A stretch of DNA of 64,000 nt from Prosthecobacter debontii (lineage in GTDB: Bacteria > Verrucomicrobiota > Verrucomicrobiia > Verrucomicrobiales > Verrucomicrobiaceae), in contig CAMBPS010000002.1 in assembly GCA_945869675.1 (NCBI GenBank), positions 1 through 64,000 of the forward strand, in the 5' to 3' direction. Each line of letters starts with the position of its first letter. Position 1 is the first letter of the stretch. Shown here piece after piece: positions 1 through 10,093 of the stretch. A program made the translations under genes and the position numbers. The notes below the pieces were generated by a model. It made no database searches. It saw only the letters and a list, made by a program, of their open reading frames with translations, and had not been told where the DNA came from.

Positions 1-1581
1 GGTGGGTTTCCAGTGACGCTTTTCCCAGAAGCCCCAGATGACGAAGCCAGTCATTTGCGGGTGGCTATAGCAGAGCGTGAGCATGTCGCGCATGTGATCG
101 GCGTGAAGTTGGTCATCGAGCGTTTGGAAGTCGTATTCGGTGACGGTCAGAAGTTTCACCATGGAGCCAAAGTGCTGATAAATCTTCCACTCGTCGTCGA
201 TGCTCGGGATGGCGTAATCGCTGAAGTGGCTCTGGAAGCCGCAGCCATCGGGTGTTTGGCCTTTGGCTATCAGGTGCTTCATGTGCTTGTCGAAGCCTGC
301 GGTGCGATCAGGATTGAAGGTGTCTTCATTCACAAAGAGCAGCTTGTCGGTCTGCTTGCGGATCTTTGAATAGATGTCGGGATACACATCGGGGCCGACA
401 ACCTTGTAGAGGGCATCAGCTTCCACAAAGGGCACGGGATGATTCAGCGCGTCCCATTCATCGACATAGGGCGCAGCAAAAGGCAGCGCAAAAGCCCAGT
501 GCTGATCATAGCGAGCCATCAAGCCAGCAGGTCCACCCTTCTTCACTTCCTCAGCGGCCCAGGGCTCCAGATATCCCCAGCTCAGGTAGTGGCCGCGTGA
601 GGTCATCTTCTTGTCCTTGGCCCATTGCAGGGTCCACTGCACCGCGGCCTGGGTGCGCAGGCGGTTAGCGGCTTCCCAGGGTTTTGCGGGATCGGTTGCA
701 CCTTCGATGTTGCCCACGCGCAGGCCACTCTCAGGCACCACACGACTGAACAACTCATCGACGGTGTTGCGATACTTGATCTGATCTTCCTCGCTGATTT
801 TAAAGCCAAGCCCCGAGAGCATGTTTACATCCACCGCACTGCCGAAACCAAAGAGATGGCGCTTCATGCGCACGGTCACTTTGGCGCCTTCGATGGGTTT
901 GCCTGCGGCATCATGGACCACGACGTTGAGTTGTCCCTGCCGCAACTTGGCGATGCGGGCCTCCGCTTCCGCGCGCCATGGCGAATCGAGTTCACGACCC
1001 GCATAAGTTTTCTTCATCTGCGGTGCCTTGAAGACATCAAACCCAACCGGAAAGCGATACACCTGAAAGTCCGCCACCTCGATGACCTGCTTCTGCTCGC
1101 CGATGGCGATCTTGGCATTGCCCACGCCTTCCGGAAGGTCATTTCCGGCTTGGAAAACAAAGTAGGTGGTCTCCCAGTCCTTGCCGATGATCTGCGTCTT
1201 CCAGAGCACGGTGGACTTGTAGTCCTTCGTGTTCTGAACCGCGCAGGTGATCTTGCCTTTGCCATCTGCCATCTCGCTTTTGACGGTACGAGCCTTCACG
1301 ACAAACAAGCACACCTGATCTTTAGCGATGGCTCCAGTGAAACTCTTGTTCAAAGCGAGTTCATAGGACCTTTCGAGCTTCGCCGGTGACGTAGCGCGGA
1401 AGATAGATTTCGTCGGCGCATCGGTGTTCTCCACGTTTTCAATCGTCCCAAACTCCGGCTTCACGACCTTCGGAGCGATAAGCGCCTCCGGCAGCAAAGC
1501 GACGGCTTCATCTGGAAGCTGTGGTTCTTCGGCGTGCAGTGATGTGGCAGCGAGAAAGGCGAGGAGGAGATGGCGGATCAT
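1..1581 (-). CDS. GH10 family endo-1,4-beta-xylanase (3' end beyond window edge)
   Basis: Reverse-strand reading from ATG at 1581: MIRHLLLAFLAATSLHAEEP (signal peptide) ... GHYLSWGYLEPWA, NEDTFNPD, GFQSHFSDY, LTVTEYDFQTLDDQ, MTGFVIWGFWEKRHW; matches GH10 catalytic layout. Not in ORF track because it runs off the window. Confidence 0.85.
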   Translation of the reverse strand, partial: MIRHLLLAFLAATSLHAEEPQLPDEAVALLPEALIAPKVVKPEFGTIENVENTDAPTKSIFRATSPAKLERSYELALNKSFTGAIAKDQVCLFVVKARTVKSEMADGKGKITCAVQNTKDYKSTVLWKTQIIGKDWETTYFVFQAGNDLPEGVGNAKIAIGEQKQVIEVADFQVYRFPVGFDVFKAPQMKKTYAGRELDSPWRAEAEARIAKLRQGQLNVVVHDAAGKPIEGAKVTVRMKRHLFGFGSAVDVNMLSGLGFKISEEDQIKYRNTVDELFSRVVPESGLRVGNIEGATDPAKPWEAANRLRTQAAVQWTLQWAKDKKMTSRGHYLSWGYLEPWAAEEVKKGGPAGLMARYDQHWAFALPFAAPYVDEWDALNHPVPFVEADALYKVVGPDVYPDIYSKIRKQTDKLLFVNEDTFNPDRTAGFDKHMKHLIAKGQTPDGCGFQSHFSDYAIPSIDDEWKIYQHFGSMVKLLTVTEYDFQTLDDQLHADHMRDMLTLCYSHPQMTGFVIWGFWEKRHWKPT

Positions 1582-1943
1582 GATTGTCTATTTGTCTATG
1601 TTTGGCGGAAATGAGGCAAGTCGCAAGCATCTCAGAGTGCAATGGCTGCATGAGGAAAGCGGCTGCGTCGGCAACCTCATCGGATTGCGGCAAGCTCAGA
1701 ACTTCTTCTCACCCTAAAATCGAGGCCCCACGGAACAACTCTATCGAGCACTCATCTTCAGCGTTCCGGCAGCTCGGCGAGTCGCCTTAGCGGCGTTGGG
1801 GGCGGTTAAGTGGCCGATGACACTCTCGCAGATCGTGGTAATCGGTGCCTCGGCAATCCAATACTTCTCTCAACAGCTTGACGCCTTCAGAGCGACCTTT
1901 GCCACTCCGTCCACGAGGTGATCAAGTGAAGCAGCTACCCAGA

Positions 1944-3209
1944 CTAGAGCAGCCTTTCCCAAGCTGCATCCACCCAGAAGAACTGGGAATAATAGAGCTT
2001 CGCGTAGTCGTAATGAGCGATCACACGCTCCAGTTCAGCACGGCGTTTTTTTAGAATCGTTACGTCTGGTGCCAACGTAACAACCCACGCAGCGGCGGTG
2101 GGCTCCCGCACAAAGGCAGTCTCCTTACCACGACGCGGAGAGATCTTCATGAAGTTCTTCAACTGCACATGAGCCAAGTCCTGCGCCTCCTGCTCCGTCT
2201 GCTGCGGTTTCCAGTCTTTGTTCATCACACGCCAGTCCATCTCGAAATAGCTTGTGTCCGCGTTGTCGAACTGCTGCGCCATGGGCAGGTTCTTGAAGGC
2301 GAGATCGGCGCTGGCTTGTAGCCCTTTGGCATACGCGGCGCGGATGGTTTCATCCTTCTCCATCTCCCACAGCACCCGCATGGCACTGACGCAGGTGCAG
2401 GAGGTCCAGCTGTGATATTTGGCATGCTCAAAGACCATGCCCTGTGCGCAGATCTCCAGCCGTGTGCGATTCTCTTTGCCACCTCGTTCCACCAGAGCGG
2501 AGTGATACATTTTGTCCCATTTCGCATCACCCGATACCGCATGGAGGACTTTGCACAGCAGCAGCAGCCGTGGTGCGCTGTCGAAGCTGAAGCCTGCAAA
2601 TCCACCACGCCGACCAAAAGGTTGTTCAGCAGGCATCGACCATTTCATGGTCACAATGGCATCCGCCGTATCGACGAGATGCTTGCTGATCTGCAACTTC
2701 TCCGCTTCGGTCGCGAGGCCAGACTCGAAGTAGCGCCACAGGCCAAGAAACCACGGCGACGACTGATCATTTGAGCCCATCGGATAGTGTGACTTGCCGT
2801 CCGTGGTCACACCGCGGCCCACAAAGCCCTTCACCTCACTAATGGAGTTTAATAAAAGCAGACCCTGCATCAGCTTGCGGGCCTTGTCAGCATCATCCGC
2901 TGACTTCGTCCGCTTCCATCGCAGTATGGCAGCATCCATATAAAGCCCGTTAAACATCGCCCCATTCTCAATAGGTGCCCACCAGCCCAACGCATTTGGT
3001 TTTCCTTCACGCAGTTCCTCTGGCGTCGGTAGCGAAACCTTCCCGTCCATGTCCGCGAAATCGATCATGATCCCATACTTGTCGATGAAACGCCGCCAGA
3101 TCTCCGTGTGGGCTTGAGCTGCAGCAGACGCTGCATCACGTGCAATCGACAGGCGTGGAAGACAGGCGCTCGCGGCGACGGATACTTGAAGGAAGGTTCT
3201 GCGATTCAT
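1944..3209 (-). CDS. Exported protein, probable (alpha/alpha)-barrel carbohydrate-active or polysaccharide-associated hypothetical protein
   Basis: ORF 1944..3230; likely start MNRRTFLQVSVAASACLPRL (Tat/Sec-like signal); helical-repeat-type sequence. Family not firmly recognised. Confidence 0.65.
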   Translation of the reverse strand: MNRRTFLQVSVAASACLPRLSIARDAASAAAQAHTEIWRRFIDKYGIMIDFADMDGKVSLPTPEELREGKPNALGWWAPIENGAMFNGLYMDAAILRWKRTKSADDADKARKLMQGLLLLNSISEVKGFVGRGVTTDGKSHYPMGSNDQSSPWFLGLWRYFESGLATEAEKLQISKHLVDTADAIVTMKWSMPAEQPFGRRGGFAGFSFDSAPRLLLLCKVLHAVSGDAKWDKMYHSALVERGGKENRTRLEICAQGMVFEHAKYHSWTSCTCVSAMRVLWEMEKDETIRAAYAKGLQASADLAFKNLPMAQQFDNADTSYFEMDWRVMNKDWKPQQTEQEAQDLAHVQLKNFMKISPRRGKETAFVREPTAAAWVVTLAPDVTILKKRRAELERVIAHYDYAKLYYSQFFWVDAAWERLL

Positions 3210-3358
3210 CAATAAAGAGTGGAGATTCATACCGTCTCACCTTGCCGCGGGCACGGCAAGGACTTGCTTGTCTGCCAACAACATTTCCCGCACTTGGCTG
3301 TAGCGAACGGGCGCTGCGCGTACCTATATTTCGGTCAAAACGAAGCCACCAACGAGGA

Positions 3359-5626
3359 TTAAGGCGACTGAAGCCGATCAGGCACATTGTTGTTGTCACG
3401 ATCCAAGGGCAGCGGGTCATCGAGGTCTTTGCGGCCATCGCCATCGTCGTCGCCGCCGGGCTGGAGCCATGTGCCTGCGGCGGGCATCCATTCCTTTTTC
3501 AATCCAAGTGCACACCAGAGGTGCTGTGCGGCCTCGGCGCGGGTGACGTTGCGCGTGCCGAAGTCTGACAAAGATTTCGCCACGGGCAGGCCAAGACGTT
3601 TCAGCCATTCGGCAAGTGTGGCGCGTGTGGCTTTAGCATCCGGGGTGAAACGCGCCGCAGTGGGCTGGAAGTCGCCCCAGGTGACCATCGCCTCGATGGA
3701 AATGCGATCAGGATCATCGGCTGACACATCGGCATACACCGGCTTGTCATGATGCGGCCAGTCCTTGGCGTCTGGCAAGGCGCGGTACATTCGAGCGAGC
3801 ACGCGGGCGAGTTCGCGGCGGGTCATGGGTTGATCAGGCTTGAAAAACAAACTTTCCGCATCGGGCTGCCAGATGCCGCGCACGGACAGCATGTTTGCGG
3901 CTTCAAAGTGAAGATCATCGGGCGCGAGATCATGCCAGGGCCAGAGCAGGATGCCAGGACCGCCCGTGCCGCGCACAAGGCGCAGTTGCAGTTCGCGCAC
4001 CTTTGCCACATCGCTGGTGACCTCACGCGGCTCGATGCCATCTCGCAGACTCAGCCAGGCGAGCGTGGCTCCTGCTTGGCCGACGTGCATCATTTGGCCA
4101 TGCAATCGAATCGCGGACTGCACGACGCTGCTGACACCGATGTTTTTTCCCGCACCGATCAAGCCCTTCATCTCCACGGGCACGAGTCCACGCAGTGGGA
4201 AGGTGGAGCGATCCGTGTCCGTGTGCCAGCCACGTGTGGGTGTCATGATGTTGCGCCACGGGCCGTTGCGCGATCCGGCGACAAAGCCGCGACGAGTGGG
4301 ATGAAAGTCGATGTTAAACTGGTAGCCGAAGATCCCGTCCGTTGGCAGCACCTTGGCCCACATCGGTTCGCGAGTGGCGGCGCGGATGTCTTGCTCGCGC
4401 AGCATGTAGAGTGCTTCGAGGCGCAGGCCTTCGCGGATGTAGGGCTTCGGCGGCAAACGATCCGCCGTGCCGAACTCGTCCGTGAGCTGCATGTAGCGAA
4501 AGGATTGCGGGAAGTCCCCCACGCGATCATGCACGGCTGTTTGCAGATGGTACAGCATACCGAGCGCATGCTGCTTCACGTCATCGAAGATGATCCGGCG
4601 TTGCGCGGGCGTGAGTTCGACGATGTTCTTCTTCGATGCGCCAGGCTCCGTCTTTTCCAGCGCATCCACGACACGCTGCGGGAGTTGGCACAGCGGATAA
4701 TCCTGCGTGGGGTAGTTCAGAAAGGTAGCCTCGGTGCCCGGCGCGAAACCATTGTGCCAGCGATCCACGAGACGGCGGTGCGTGTAAGGGCTGTTGCCGC
4801 TCGGCGAATAAATGCCGCCGCTCATGTCGCTGTCCACCCACGGCGCTAGCTTGTCGAGCCCAGCGAAGGAGAGCGGGTGATAAGTCTCAGGCTTCGTGAT
4901 GGTCGCATCTTTGCCGCCCGTCTCTCGCAGCACCAGGCACCACGACATGGGATTCATCTCCTGCGGTCCCGCCTCATCAAAAGCCTCCGGCGCACTGGCT
5001 TCGCCAAAGCGTGCTTTCAAATCCGGCCCCGCGCCATGCTTCGCGCCACTGAGGCGAATCACATCGCCCCAATCGCTCGCATCCATCGTGAGACGAGCGT
5101 TGATCTGCATACGCTCCGCCCCGCCTTTCGTCGGCTCAAACTCCGCTCCGGTGACACGGCCCTCTTTGACCATCACCTTCATCGGCTGCCAACCGCGCAC
5201 GATGCGCAAGGACCCACCATCGACAGACGGCTTCACCAGTTCCTCGAAGATCTTCGCAGCCGCCGCAGGCTCGATGGTTTCCGTGCCGCAAAAGGAATTC
5301 CCCGGAGTCGCCATGCCATACGTGAGCGAGTTGTGCGCACGGATACGACGCAGCACCTCAAGGAAGAGTCCACTGCGAGGAAAGTTCGTTCGGGTGCCAT
5401 TCACCACCGTCCATTCATCTGGGCAACCCACGCCCTCCGCGCTGAACTGTCCACCGAGCCAATCAATGTCATTCACCAGCACGATCTTCTTCACGCCCAG
5501 TCGCGCCGCCTGCACCGCCGCCGCGCAGGCGGATTCATTGCCGCCGACAATGAGGAGATCTGCCTCAATGACCTCGGCAGGCAAGAGACTGGGTAAGAGT
5601 AGGAGAGGCAGAAGGAGTTTCATCAT
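3359..5626 (-). CDS. FAD-dependent oxidoreductase with C-terminal SLH-like segments and Asp-rich Ca-binding motif
   Basis: MMKLLLPLLLLPSLLPAEVIEADLLIVGGNESACAAAVQAARLG (signal + Rossmann), FAD_oxidored-like body; C-term MTRRELARVLARMYRALPDAKDW...YADV and DDDGDGRKDLDDPLPLDRDNNNVPD. Confidence 0.85.
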   Translation of the reverse strand: MMKLLLPLLLLPSLLPAEVIEADLLIVGGNESACAAAVQAARLGVKKIVLVNDIDWLGGQFSAEGVGCPDEWTVVNGTRTNFPRSGLFLEVLRRIRAHNSLTYGMATPGNSFCGTETIEPAAAAKIFEELVKPSVDGGSLRIVRGWQPMKVMVKEGRVTGAEFEPTKGGAERMQINARLTMDASDWGDVIRLSGAKHGAGPDLKARFGEASAPEAFDEAGPQEMNPMSWCLVLRETGGKDATITKPETYHPLSFAGLDKLAPWVDSDMSGGIYSPSGNSPYTHRRLVDRWHNGFAPGTEATFLNYPTQDYPLCQLPQRVVDALEKTEPGASKKNIVELTPAQRRIIFDDVKQHALGMLYHLQTAVHDRVGDFPQSFRYMQLTDEFGTADRLPPKPYIREGLRLEALYMLREQDIRAATREPMWAKVLPTDGIFGYQFNIDFHPTRRGFVAGSRNGPWRNIMTPTRGWHTDTDRSTFPLRGLVPVEMKGLIGAGKNIGVSSVVQSAIRLHGQMMHVGQAGATLAWLSLRDGIEPREVTSDVAKVRELQLRLVRGTGGPGILLWPWHDLAPDDLHFEAANMLSVRGIWQPDAESLFFKPDQPMTRRELARVLARMYRALPDAKDWPHHDKPVYADVSADDPDRISIEAMVTWGDFQPTAARFTPDAKATRATLAEWLKRLGLPVAKSLSDFGTRNVTRAEAAQHLWCALGLKKEWMPAAGTWLQPGGDDDGDGRKDLDDPLPLDRDNNNVPDRLQSP

Positions 5627-6351
5627 AGCTGGGAAATGGGCTGCACCATCGGCCAGAGCTTGATCTCCTCGGTCACGAGGTGCGCGGGCAGTTGGGCGAT
5701 TTGAAGGATAAAAAGACCCATGTCAGCAGGCGAGATGCATCGCGCGAGCACGTCAGGATCACGCGGCGGAAGGTTGGCCGCTTCCGTGAAGTCCGTCTGG
5801 CCCCAGGAAGGCAAAACGGAGGTCACGCGCACGCCGTGAGGTCGCAACTCGGTGAGCAGGCAGCGCGTGAACATGAGCAAACCAGCTTTCGCTGCCGAAT
5901 ACACACTCCAGCCCGGCCACGCATGCGAGGAGCAGGCGCTGCCGATGTTCACGATGAGGCCGCTGCCCTGCTTTTGCATGATCGCAGCAGCGCGACGGCA
6001 GCCGAGCATGGCACCCGTGAGATTACTGGCGAGGCTTTGCGCGATGGCCACATCCGTCTGCTCGCTGGCCGGTCCAATTTTGACGCCTTCGCCTGCATTG
6101 TTGATCAAGACATCGAGCCGCCCTGTTTGCGTCAGCACCTCGGCCATCAGCCGATCCCAAGCATTACCATCCGCCACATCGGCGACGAATGACCTCGCTC
6201 CGATGCGGTTGGCGGTCTCTTGGAGTTTGTTCTGGCTTCGTCCCGTGATCCAGACCCGCGCCCCAGCCTTCACGAAGGCCTCCGCGATGCCCGCGCCGTA
6301 GCCGCGCGAGCCGCCGGTGACGATGACAGTGGAGGCGGTCAGGTTTGTCAT
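5623..6351 (-). CDS. SDR family oxidoreductase
   Basis: TGGSRGYGAGIAEAF (TGxxxGxG), NNAGEG, YSAAKAG; overlaps the downstream FAD oxidoreductase start by 4 nt. Confidence 0.9.
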   Translation of the reverse strand: MTNLTASTVIVTGGSRGYGAGIAEAFVKAGARVWITGRSQNKLQETANRIGARSFVADVADGNAWDRLMAEVLTQTGRLDVLINNAGEGVKIGPASEQTDVAIAQSLASNLTGAMLGCRRAAAIMQKQGSGLIVNIGSACSSHAWPGWSVYSAAKAGLLMFTRCLLTELRPHGVRVTSVLPSWGQTDFTEAANLPPRDPDVLARCISPADMGLFILQIAQLPAHLVTEEIKLWPMVQPISQL

Positions 6352-6401
6352 TTGGGCTATGAGTTGAAAGGAAGAACCGATTGAAGATCACGAACTACGC
6401 G

Positions 6402-6435
6402 TTTGCAATGGCAAATCTTGTTTCGTATATCAAAC
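6402..6435. promoter_or_regulatory. Two adjacent inverted repeats in the divergent SDR/IclR intergenic region (candidate operators)
   Basis: TTTGC-AATG-GCAAA (6402..6415) and GTTT-CG-TATA-TC-AAAC (6420..6435), immediately upstream of the IclR ATG at 6438. Confidence 0.4.
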
Positions 6436-6437
6436 TT

Positions 6438-7259
6438 ATGTCCAAGGCCCGAAAAACCGTCGTCAACCCTCTCGGCCGCTACAAGGTGCCCATCCTCGAA
6501 CGCACGCTGGATCTGCTGGAGCTGCTCTCGCGACACCCAGAAGGCATGACCCTCACCGCAATGACCGAGACCCTCAAGATGCCAAAGAATTCCGTCTTCC
6601 GCATCGCCACCACACTCACGCTGCGTGGCTACACCGAGCGCGATGAGGGCACCAAAACCTACCGTGCTAGCCGCAAGCTGCTCAGCCTCGGCCATGCCGC
6701 CGTGGGCAGCGAGCGTCTCATCCAGGCCGCTGCGCCCATCCTCACCGCCTTACGCGATGCCACGGGCGAAACTGCCCTGCTCGGCACGCTGGCTGGCAAT
6801 CATGGCGTGGTGCTTGATCAGGTGCTGTCATCGCATCCGGTGAAGGTCGTGGTCGAGATCGGCCATGCCTTCACTCTGCACACCGCCGCACCGGCAAAGG
6901 CCATGCTCGCCTACTGGAGCCCGGAAACACAGAAGGCCTTTGTGAAGCAGATCAAGTTCACCAAACACACCCGCCACACAATCACCAGCGCCTCGGCTTT
7001 TCTCGCCGAGCTCAAGCAGGCCAAAGCCAGCGGCTACGCGCTGGATCGCGGCGAGGAGAGCGAGACGTTTGCCTGCGTCGCCGCACCTGTGTTTGATCAT
7101 CGCGGCCATCCCGTCGCCGCCATCTGGATCAGTGGTCCATCGGATCGAGTCACGCCGTGTGCTTTGGATAAACTGGGGCTCAAGGTGAAAACGTTCGCCG
7201 ATCAGCTCTCTCAACGGCTTGGTTATCAGACGAAAGCGAACCCATACAGCTTCTGCTGA
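6438..7259 (+). CDS. IclR family transcriptional regulator
   Basis: wHTH N-term (ILERTLDLLELLSRHPEGMTLTAMTETLKMPKNSVFRIATTL) and IclR effector domain (HTAAPAKAMLAYW...GYALDRGEESETFACVAAPVFDHRG). Start chosen at MSKARK. Confidence 0.92.
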   Translation: MSKARKTVVNPLGRYKVPILERTLDLLELLSRHPEGMTLTAMTETLKMPKNSVFRIATTLTLRGYTERDEGTKTYRASRKLLSLGHAAVGSERLIQAAAPILTALRDATGETALLGTLAGNHGVVLDQVLSSHPVKVVVEIGHAFTLHTAAPAKAMLAYWSPETQKAFVKQIKFTKHTRHTITSASAFLAELKQAKASGYALDRGEESETFACVAAPVFDHRGHPVAAIWISGPSDRVTPCALDKLGLKVKTFADQLSQRLGYQTKANPYSFC

Positions 7260-7308
7260 AGCACGCGCACGGATGCGTCGAGCAAAGTTGTGGACGTTTT
7301 GACTACGC

Positions 7309-8895
7309 TTAGGGGGCTGGGCTTAAAGACTCCAGTTTCCCGAACATGATGCGGTCGCTGGAGCCTTTGTGGTCACTCTGCGTGACGGTGAGCCAGACCG
7401 CGCCTTCGTGTTCGTGGAAGGTCGGATACTGGAACGAATGCGGAGACTCGAAGCGGTATTTGCGCTCCCAGACCCGGCCATCGCGGGAGATGTCCACGTT
7501 GAACACGCTGCGCCCGCAATTCTCGACTTTGGTGTTTTCCTGCCAGCCGAGGTAATAGACATCGCCAAACTTATCGAAGGTGGGTTTCGAGTTCAGCCCG
7601 TTCGGCACAAAAGGCATCGGCTGGCCAATGGTCCACGTCTTGCCGTCTTTGCTGGTGGTGAAGTGGTAGTTGCCGGCGTCGTTGCGGCAGATCGCCATCC
7701 AGGTGCCGTCCGGCAGGCGATTCACAGCCGACTCGCTGATCTGCTGCGACTGCGGTTCGTTGTAATGGCCGATAACCTCGAAGGTCGTGAAGTCATCATG
7801 CAGCACGGCGAGCGCGTTCTGTTTGCCGGGGAAGTTGTTGAGCGCCACGTAGCGCCGGCCGTCGAACTCCTTGAACGAATCGAAGATGAAGAGGCCCTGA
7901 TTGACGGCTTTCCTCGTGAAGCCCAGGGCCGCCGCATCGGCGTGAAAATGACGCGGCTCCATGTCGAACACTCCGGCGGCAGTTTTCAGCTTCGCCTTGT
8001 GGATGCTTCCTTTGAAGGTCTGCGTGCCAAGATCGAAATCGCGATACCAAGTGAGCGCCTGTTCCTTTGCGGGCTGGCTGCAAAAATAGGTGCGCAGCGT
8101 GTGGTCGTCCTTGCGGATGATGCGCGGTACAAAACACATTCCCTTTGGCAACGTTACGTTGTCGAACACCTGTTCCGATTTCGCCATTGGGATGGTCTTC
8201 TCCACCTCGCGGGTCTTCAGATTGACAATCGATAGGACACAATACTGCGCCGCACCCGCGCCGTGGCCCGGTTCTACATCGTTGTCGTGCTCCACGATGT
8301 AAGCGCGATCACCCACACAGACGAACTCTGCATCATGCGCGCCTTTCGCCTGCGGTGCGGTGACTTTGATGAGCCTGGAGAGAATTTCATCCCCCTCACG
8401 CTTGGCATCCCATTTGGTGGGAAGGTTAGCGGTTGATGTCGGCAATGTTTCCGCAGACGTTTGAACTGGGATTTTACAGGATTGCCAGGCGCGGAAACGC
8501 CACTTTCCTTTCTCTTCGCACCACACAGCCAAAAAACTAAGCACGCTATCGGCGACGACTCCGGCAGCGGTGACTTTCACGACTGCGCGACCAGTCATCA
8601 GTGCAACGCTGGGTGAGAGTCTATGAAAAGTGCGCTCTTCGTAACGGATGGACTCGTAGCGAGTGCGCCCGCTGGTAAGCGTCTCGATGAGGCTTGTCTT
8701 GGTATCCACAGTCCCGGTCGAATGGGCATAGCGCAGGCCATCTGAGAAAAGATCGGCCAATCGTGCATGATCAGCGGCGACGGTGGCACTCACGCGCTCG
8801 TCATCCGCAGCTTGTAGAGCCTTGAGCGCAGCATCATCGGCGGCCTGAAGCGTGGCGACGGAAAGTAGGATGAGAGATAAAAGGCGAAGGGTCAT
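7309..8895 (-). CDS. DUF4440/NTF2-like domain fused to BNR/sialidase-like beta-propeller; exported
   Basis: Signal MTLRLLSLILLSVATLQAADD; N-term SnoaL/DUF4440-like (DDERVSATVAADHARLADLFSDGLRYAHSTGTVDTK); C-term sialidase-like (TTSKDGKTWTIGQPMPF, DISRDGRVWERKYRFES). Confidence 0.75.
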   Translation of the reverse strand: MTLRLLSLILLSVATLQAADDAALKALQAADDERVSATVAADHARLADLFSDGLRYAHSTGTVDTKTSLIETLTSGRTRYESIRYEERTFHRLSPSVALMTGRAVVKVTAAGVVADSVLSFLAVWCEEKGKWRFRAWQSCKIPVQTSAETLPTSTANLPTKWDAKREGDEILSRLIKVTAPQAKGAHDAEFVCVGDRAYIVEHDNDVEPGHGAGAAQYCVLSIVNLKTREVEKTIPMAKSEQVFDNVTLPKGMCFVPRIIRKDDHTLRTYFCSQPAKEQALTWYRDFDLGTQTFKGSIHKAKLKTAAGVFDMEPRHFHADAAALGFTRKAVNQGLFIFDSFKEFDGRRYVALNNFPGKQNALAVLHDDFTTFEVIGHYNEPQSQQISESAVNRLPDGTWMAICRNDAGNYHFTTSKDGKTWTIGQPMPFVPNGLNSKPTFDKFGDVYYLGWQENTKVENCGRSVFNVDISRDGRVWERKYRFESPHSFQYPTFHEHEGAVWLTVTQSDHKGSSDRIMFGKLESLSPAP

Positions 8896-9043
8896 AAGGT
8901 CATGGCGTTGCTTGAGATGGTTTGGGGCGAATGCAGATGGGCGTATCAGGGTTCACCAGCAGCCAGACAAGCGAGCCTGCCAGGCAGACAGCAGCGGCGA
9001 GTCAATGGGATGAGTGAGGATTGTTCATATTTGGGGTGGTGTT

Positions 9044-10093
9044 TTAGCGCTTCACGCGACCCGCCGAATCGCCGCCGACCAGGGCTGCGATTTCCTCACG
9101 CGTGCTGAAGTTGAAATCACCTTCGATGGAATGTGCGAGGCAGCCAGCGGCCGTGGCAAAGGCGATGGCGCTTTGTGGCGCGTCGAGATCAGGGTTGGTC
9201 AGCGCGTAAATCAGTCCCGCCGTGAAGGCATCGCCCGCGCCGAGACGGTCCACGATATTCGTGATGGGATACAGTCGACCATTGACGGGAGCGTAGCAGA
9301 CTTGATCCGTGGCCTTCTCAAAAAGCAGGCCACCGAAGTTGTTGTGCGTGGCGGAAATACCTTCGCGCACGGTCATCGCGACGCGCGAGATCCGGGGAAA
9401 TTGTTGCGCGAGCTGACGTGCCAACTCATCGAGCGATGGAGAGCCTTGAAGGCCGAGCATGGCTTCCGCGTCCTCGCGACCACCGATGAACAGGTCTGCG
9501 AACGGCAGCAAGTCACGCATCGTGCGTGTCGCCAGCTCGCGCGGCAGCAAAGGCGGTTCCCACTGCCAGAGCTTGCTGCGGTAGTTCATGTCGATAGCCA
9601 CCTTCACCCCGCGCTGCAAGGCTTCGTGCAAAGCGGTCATCGTCACTTCAGCCGCATTGCGCGAGATCGCGGGCGTAATGCCGGAGACGATGAACCATTC
9701 CGCGCCTTCGAAGATCGCGTTCCAGTCGTAGTCGGCCGCCGGTGTAATCGCGATGGCTGAACCTTCGCGATCATAGATCACATTGCCGGGGCGTTGGTTT
9801 GCGCCGGTTTCGAGAAAATACAAACCCAGGCGGCCTTGTGGCGTGCGCAGGATGTGGCGAGTATTCACTCCGAGCGAGCGCAGGTTCGCCACACAAGCAT
9901 CGGCAATCGCATGCTCCGGCAGCGCCGTGACAAATGCAGCATCACCACCAAGATAAGCAATCGAGGCGGCAATGGAAGCCTCGGCTCCCGCAAAAGTCAC
10001 ATCCATCGTGCCAGGCATGGCTTGCTGGAAACGCTTGAAGCCCGGTGCAGCTAGGCGGCCCATGATTTCGCCAAAGGTAACAACGCGGCTCAT
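9044..10093 (-). CDS. kdgK: PfkB-family sugar kinase, probable 2-dehydro-3-deoxygluconokinase
   Basis: MSRVVTFGEIMGRLAAPG...DMNYRSKLW...DRLGAGDAFTAGLIYAL (PfkB GAGD motif), KdgK-like. Confidence 0.85.
   Translation of the reverse strand: MSRVVTFGEIMGRLAAPGFKRFQQAMPGTMDVTFAGAEASIAASIAYLGGDAAFVTALPEHAIADACVANLRSLGVNTRHILRTPQGRLGLYFLETGANQRPGNVIYDREGSAIAITPAADYDWNAIFEGAEWFIVSGITPAISRNAAEVTMTALHEALQRGVKVAIDMNYRSKLWQWEPPLLPRELATRTMRDLLPFADLFIGGREDAEAMLGLQGSPSLDELARQLAQQFPRISRVAMTVREGISATHNNFGGLLFEKATDQVCYAPVNGRLYPITNIVDRLGAGDAFTAGLIYALTNPDLDAPQSAIAFATAAGCLAHSIEGDFNFSTREEIAALVGGDSAGRVKR

Noticed and set aside
625-1389. 254-aa plus-strand ORF
   Set aside because: Antisense shadow of the GH10 xylanase read off the minus strand.
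1508-1693. Possible SDR C-terminal remnant (DEVADAAAFLMQPLHSEML)
   Set aside because: Only ~20 residues of weak resemblance and no Rossmann segment nearby; too little to call.
3749-4849. 366-aa plus-strand ORF
   Set aside because: Antisense shadow of the FAD oxidoreductase.
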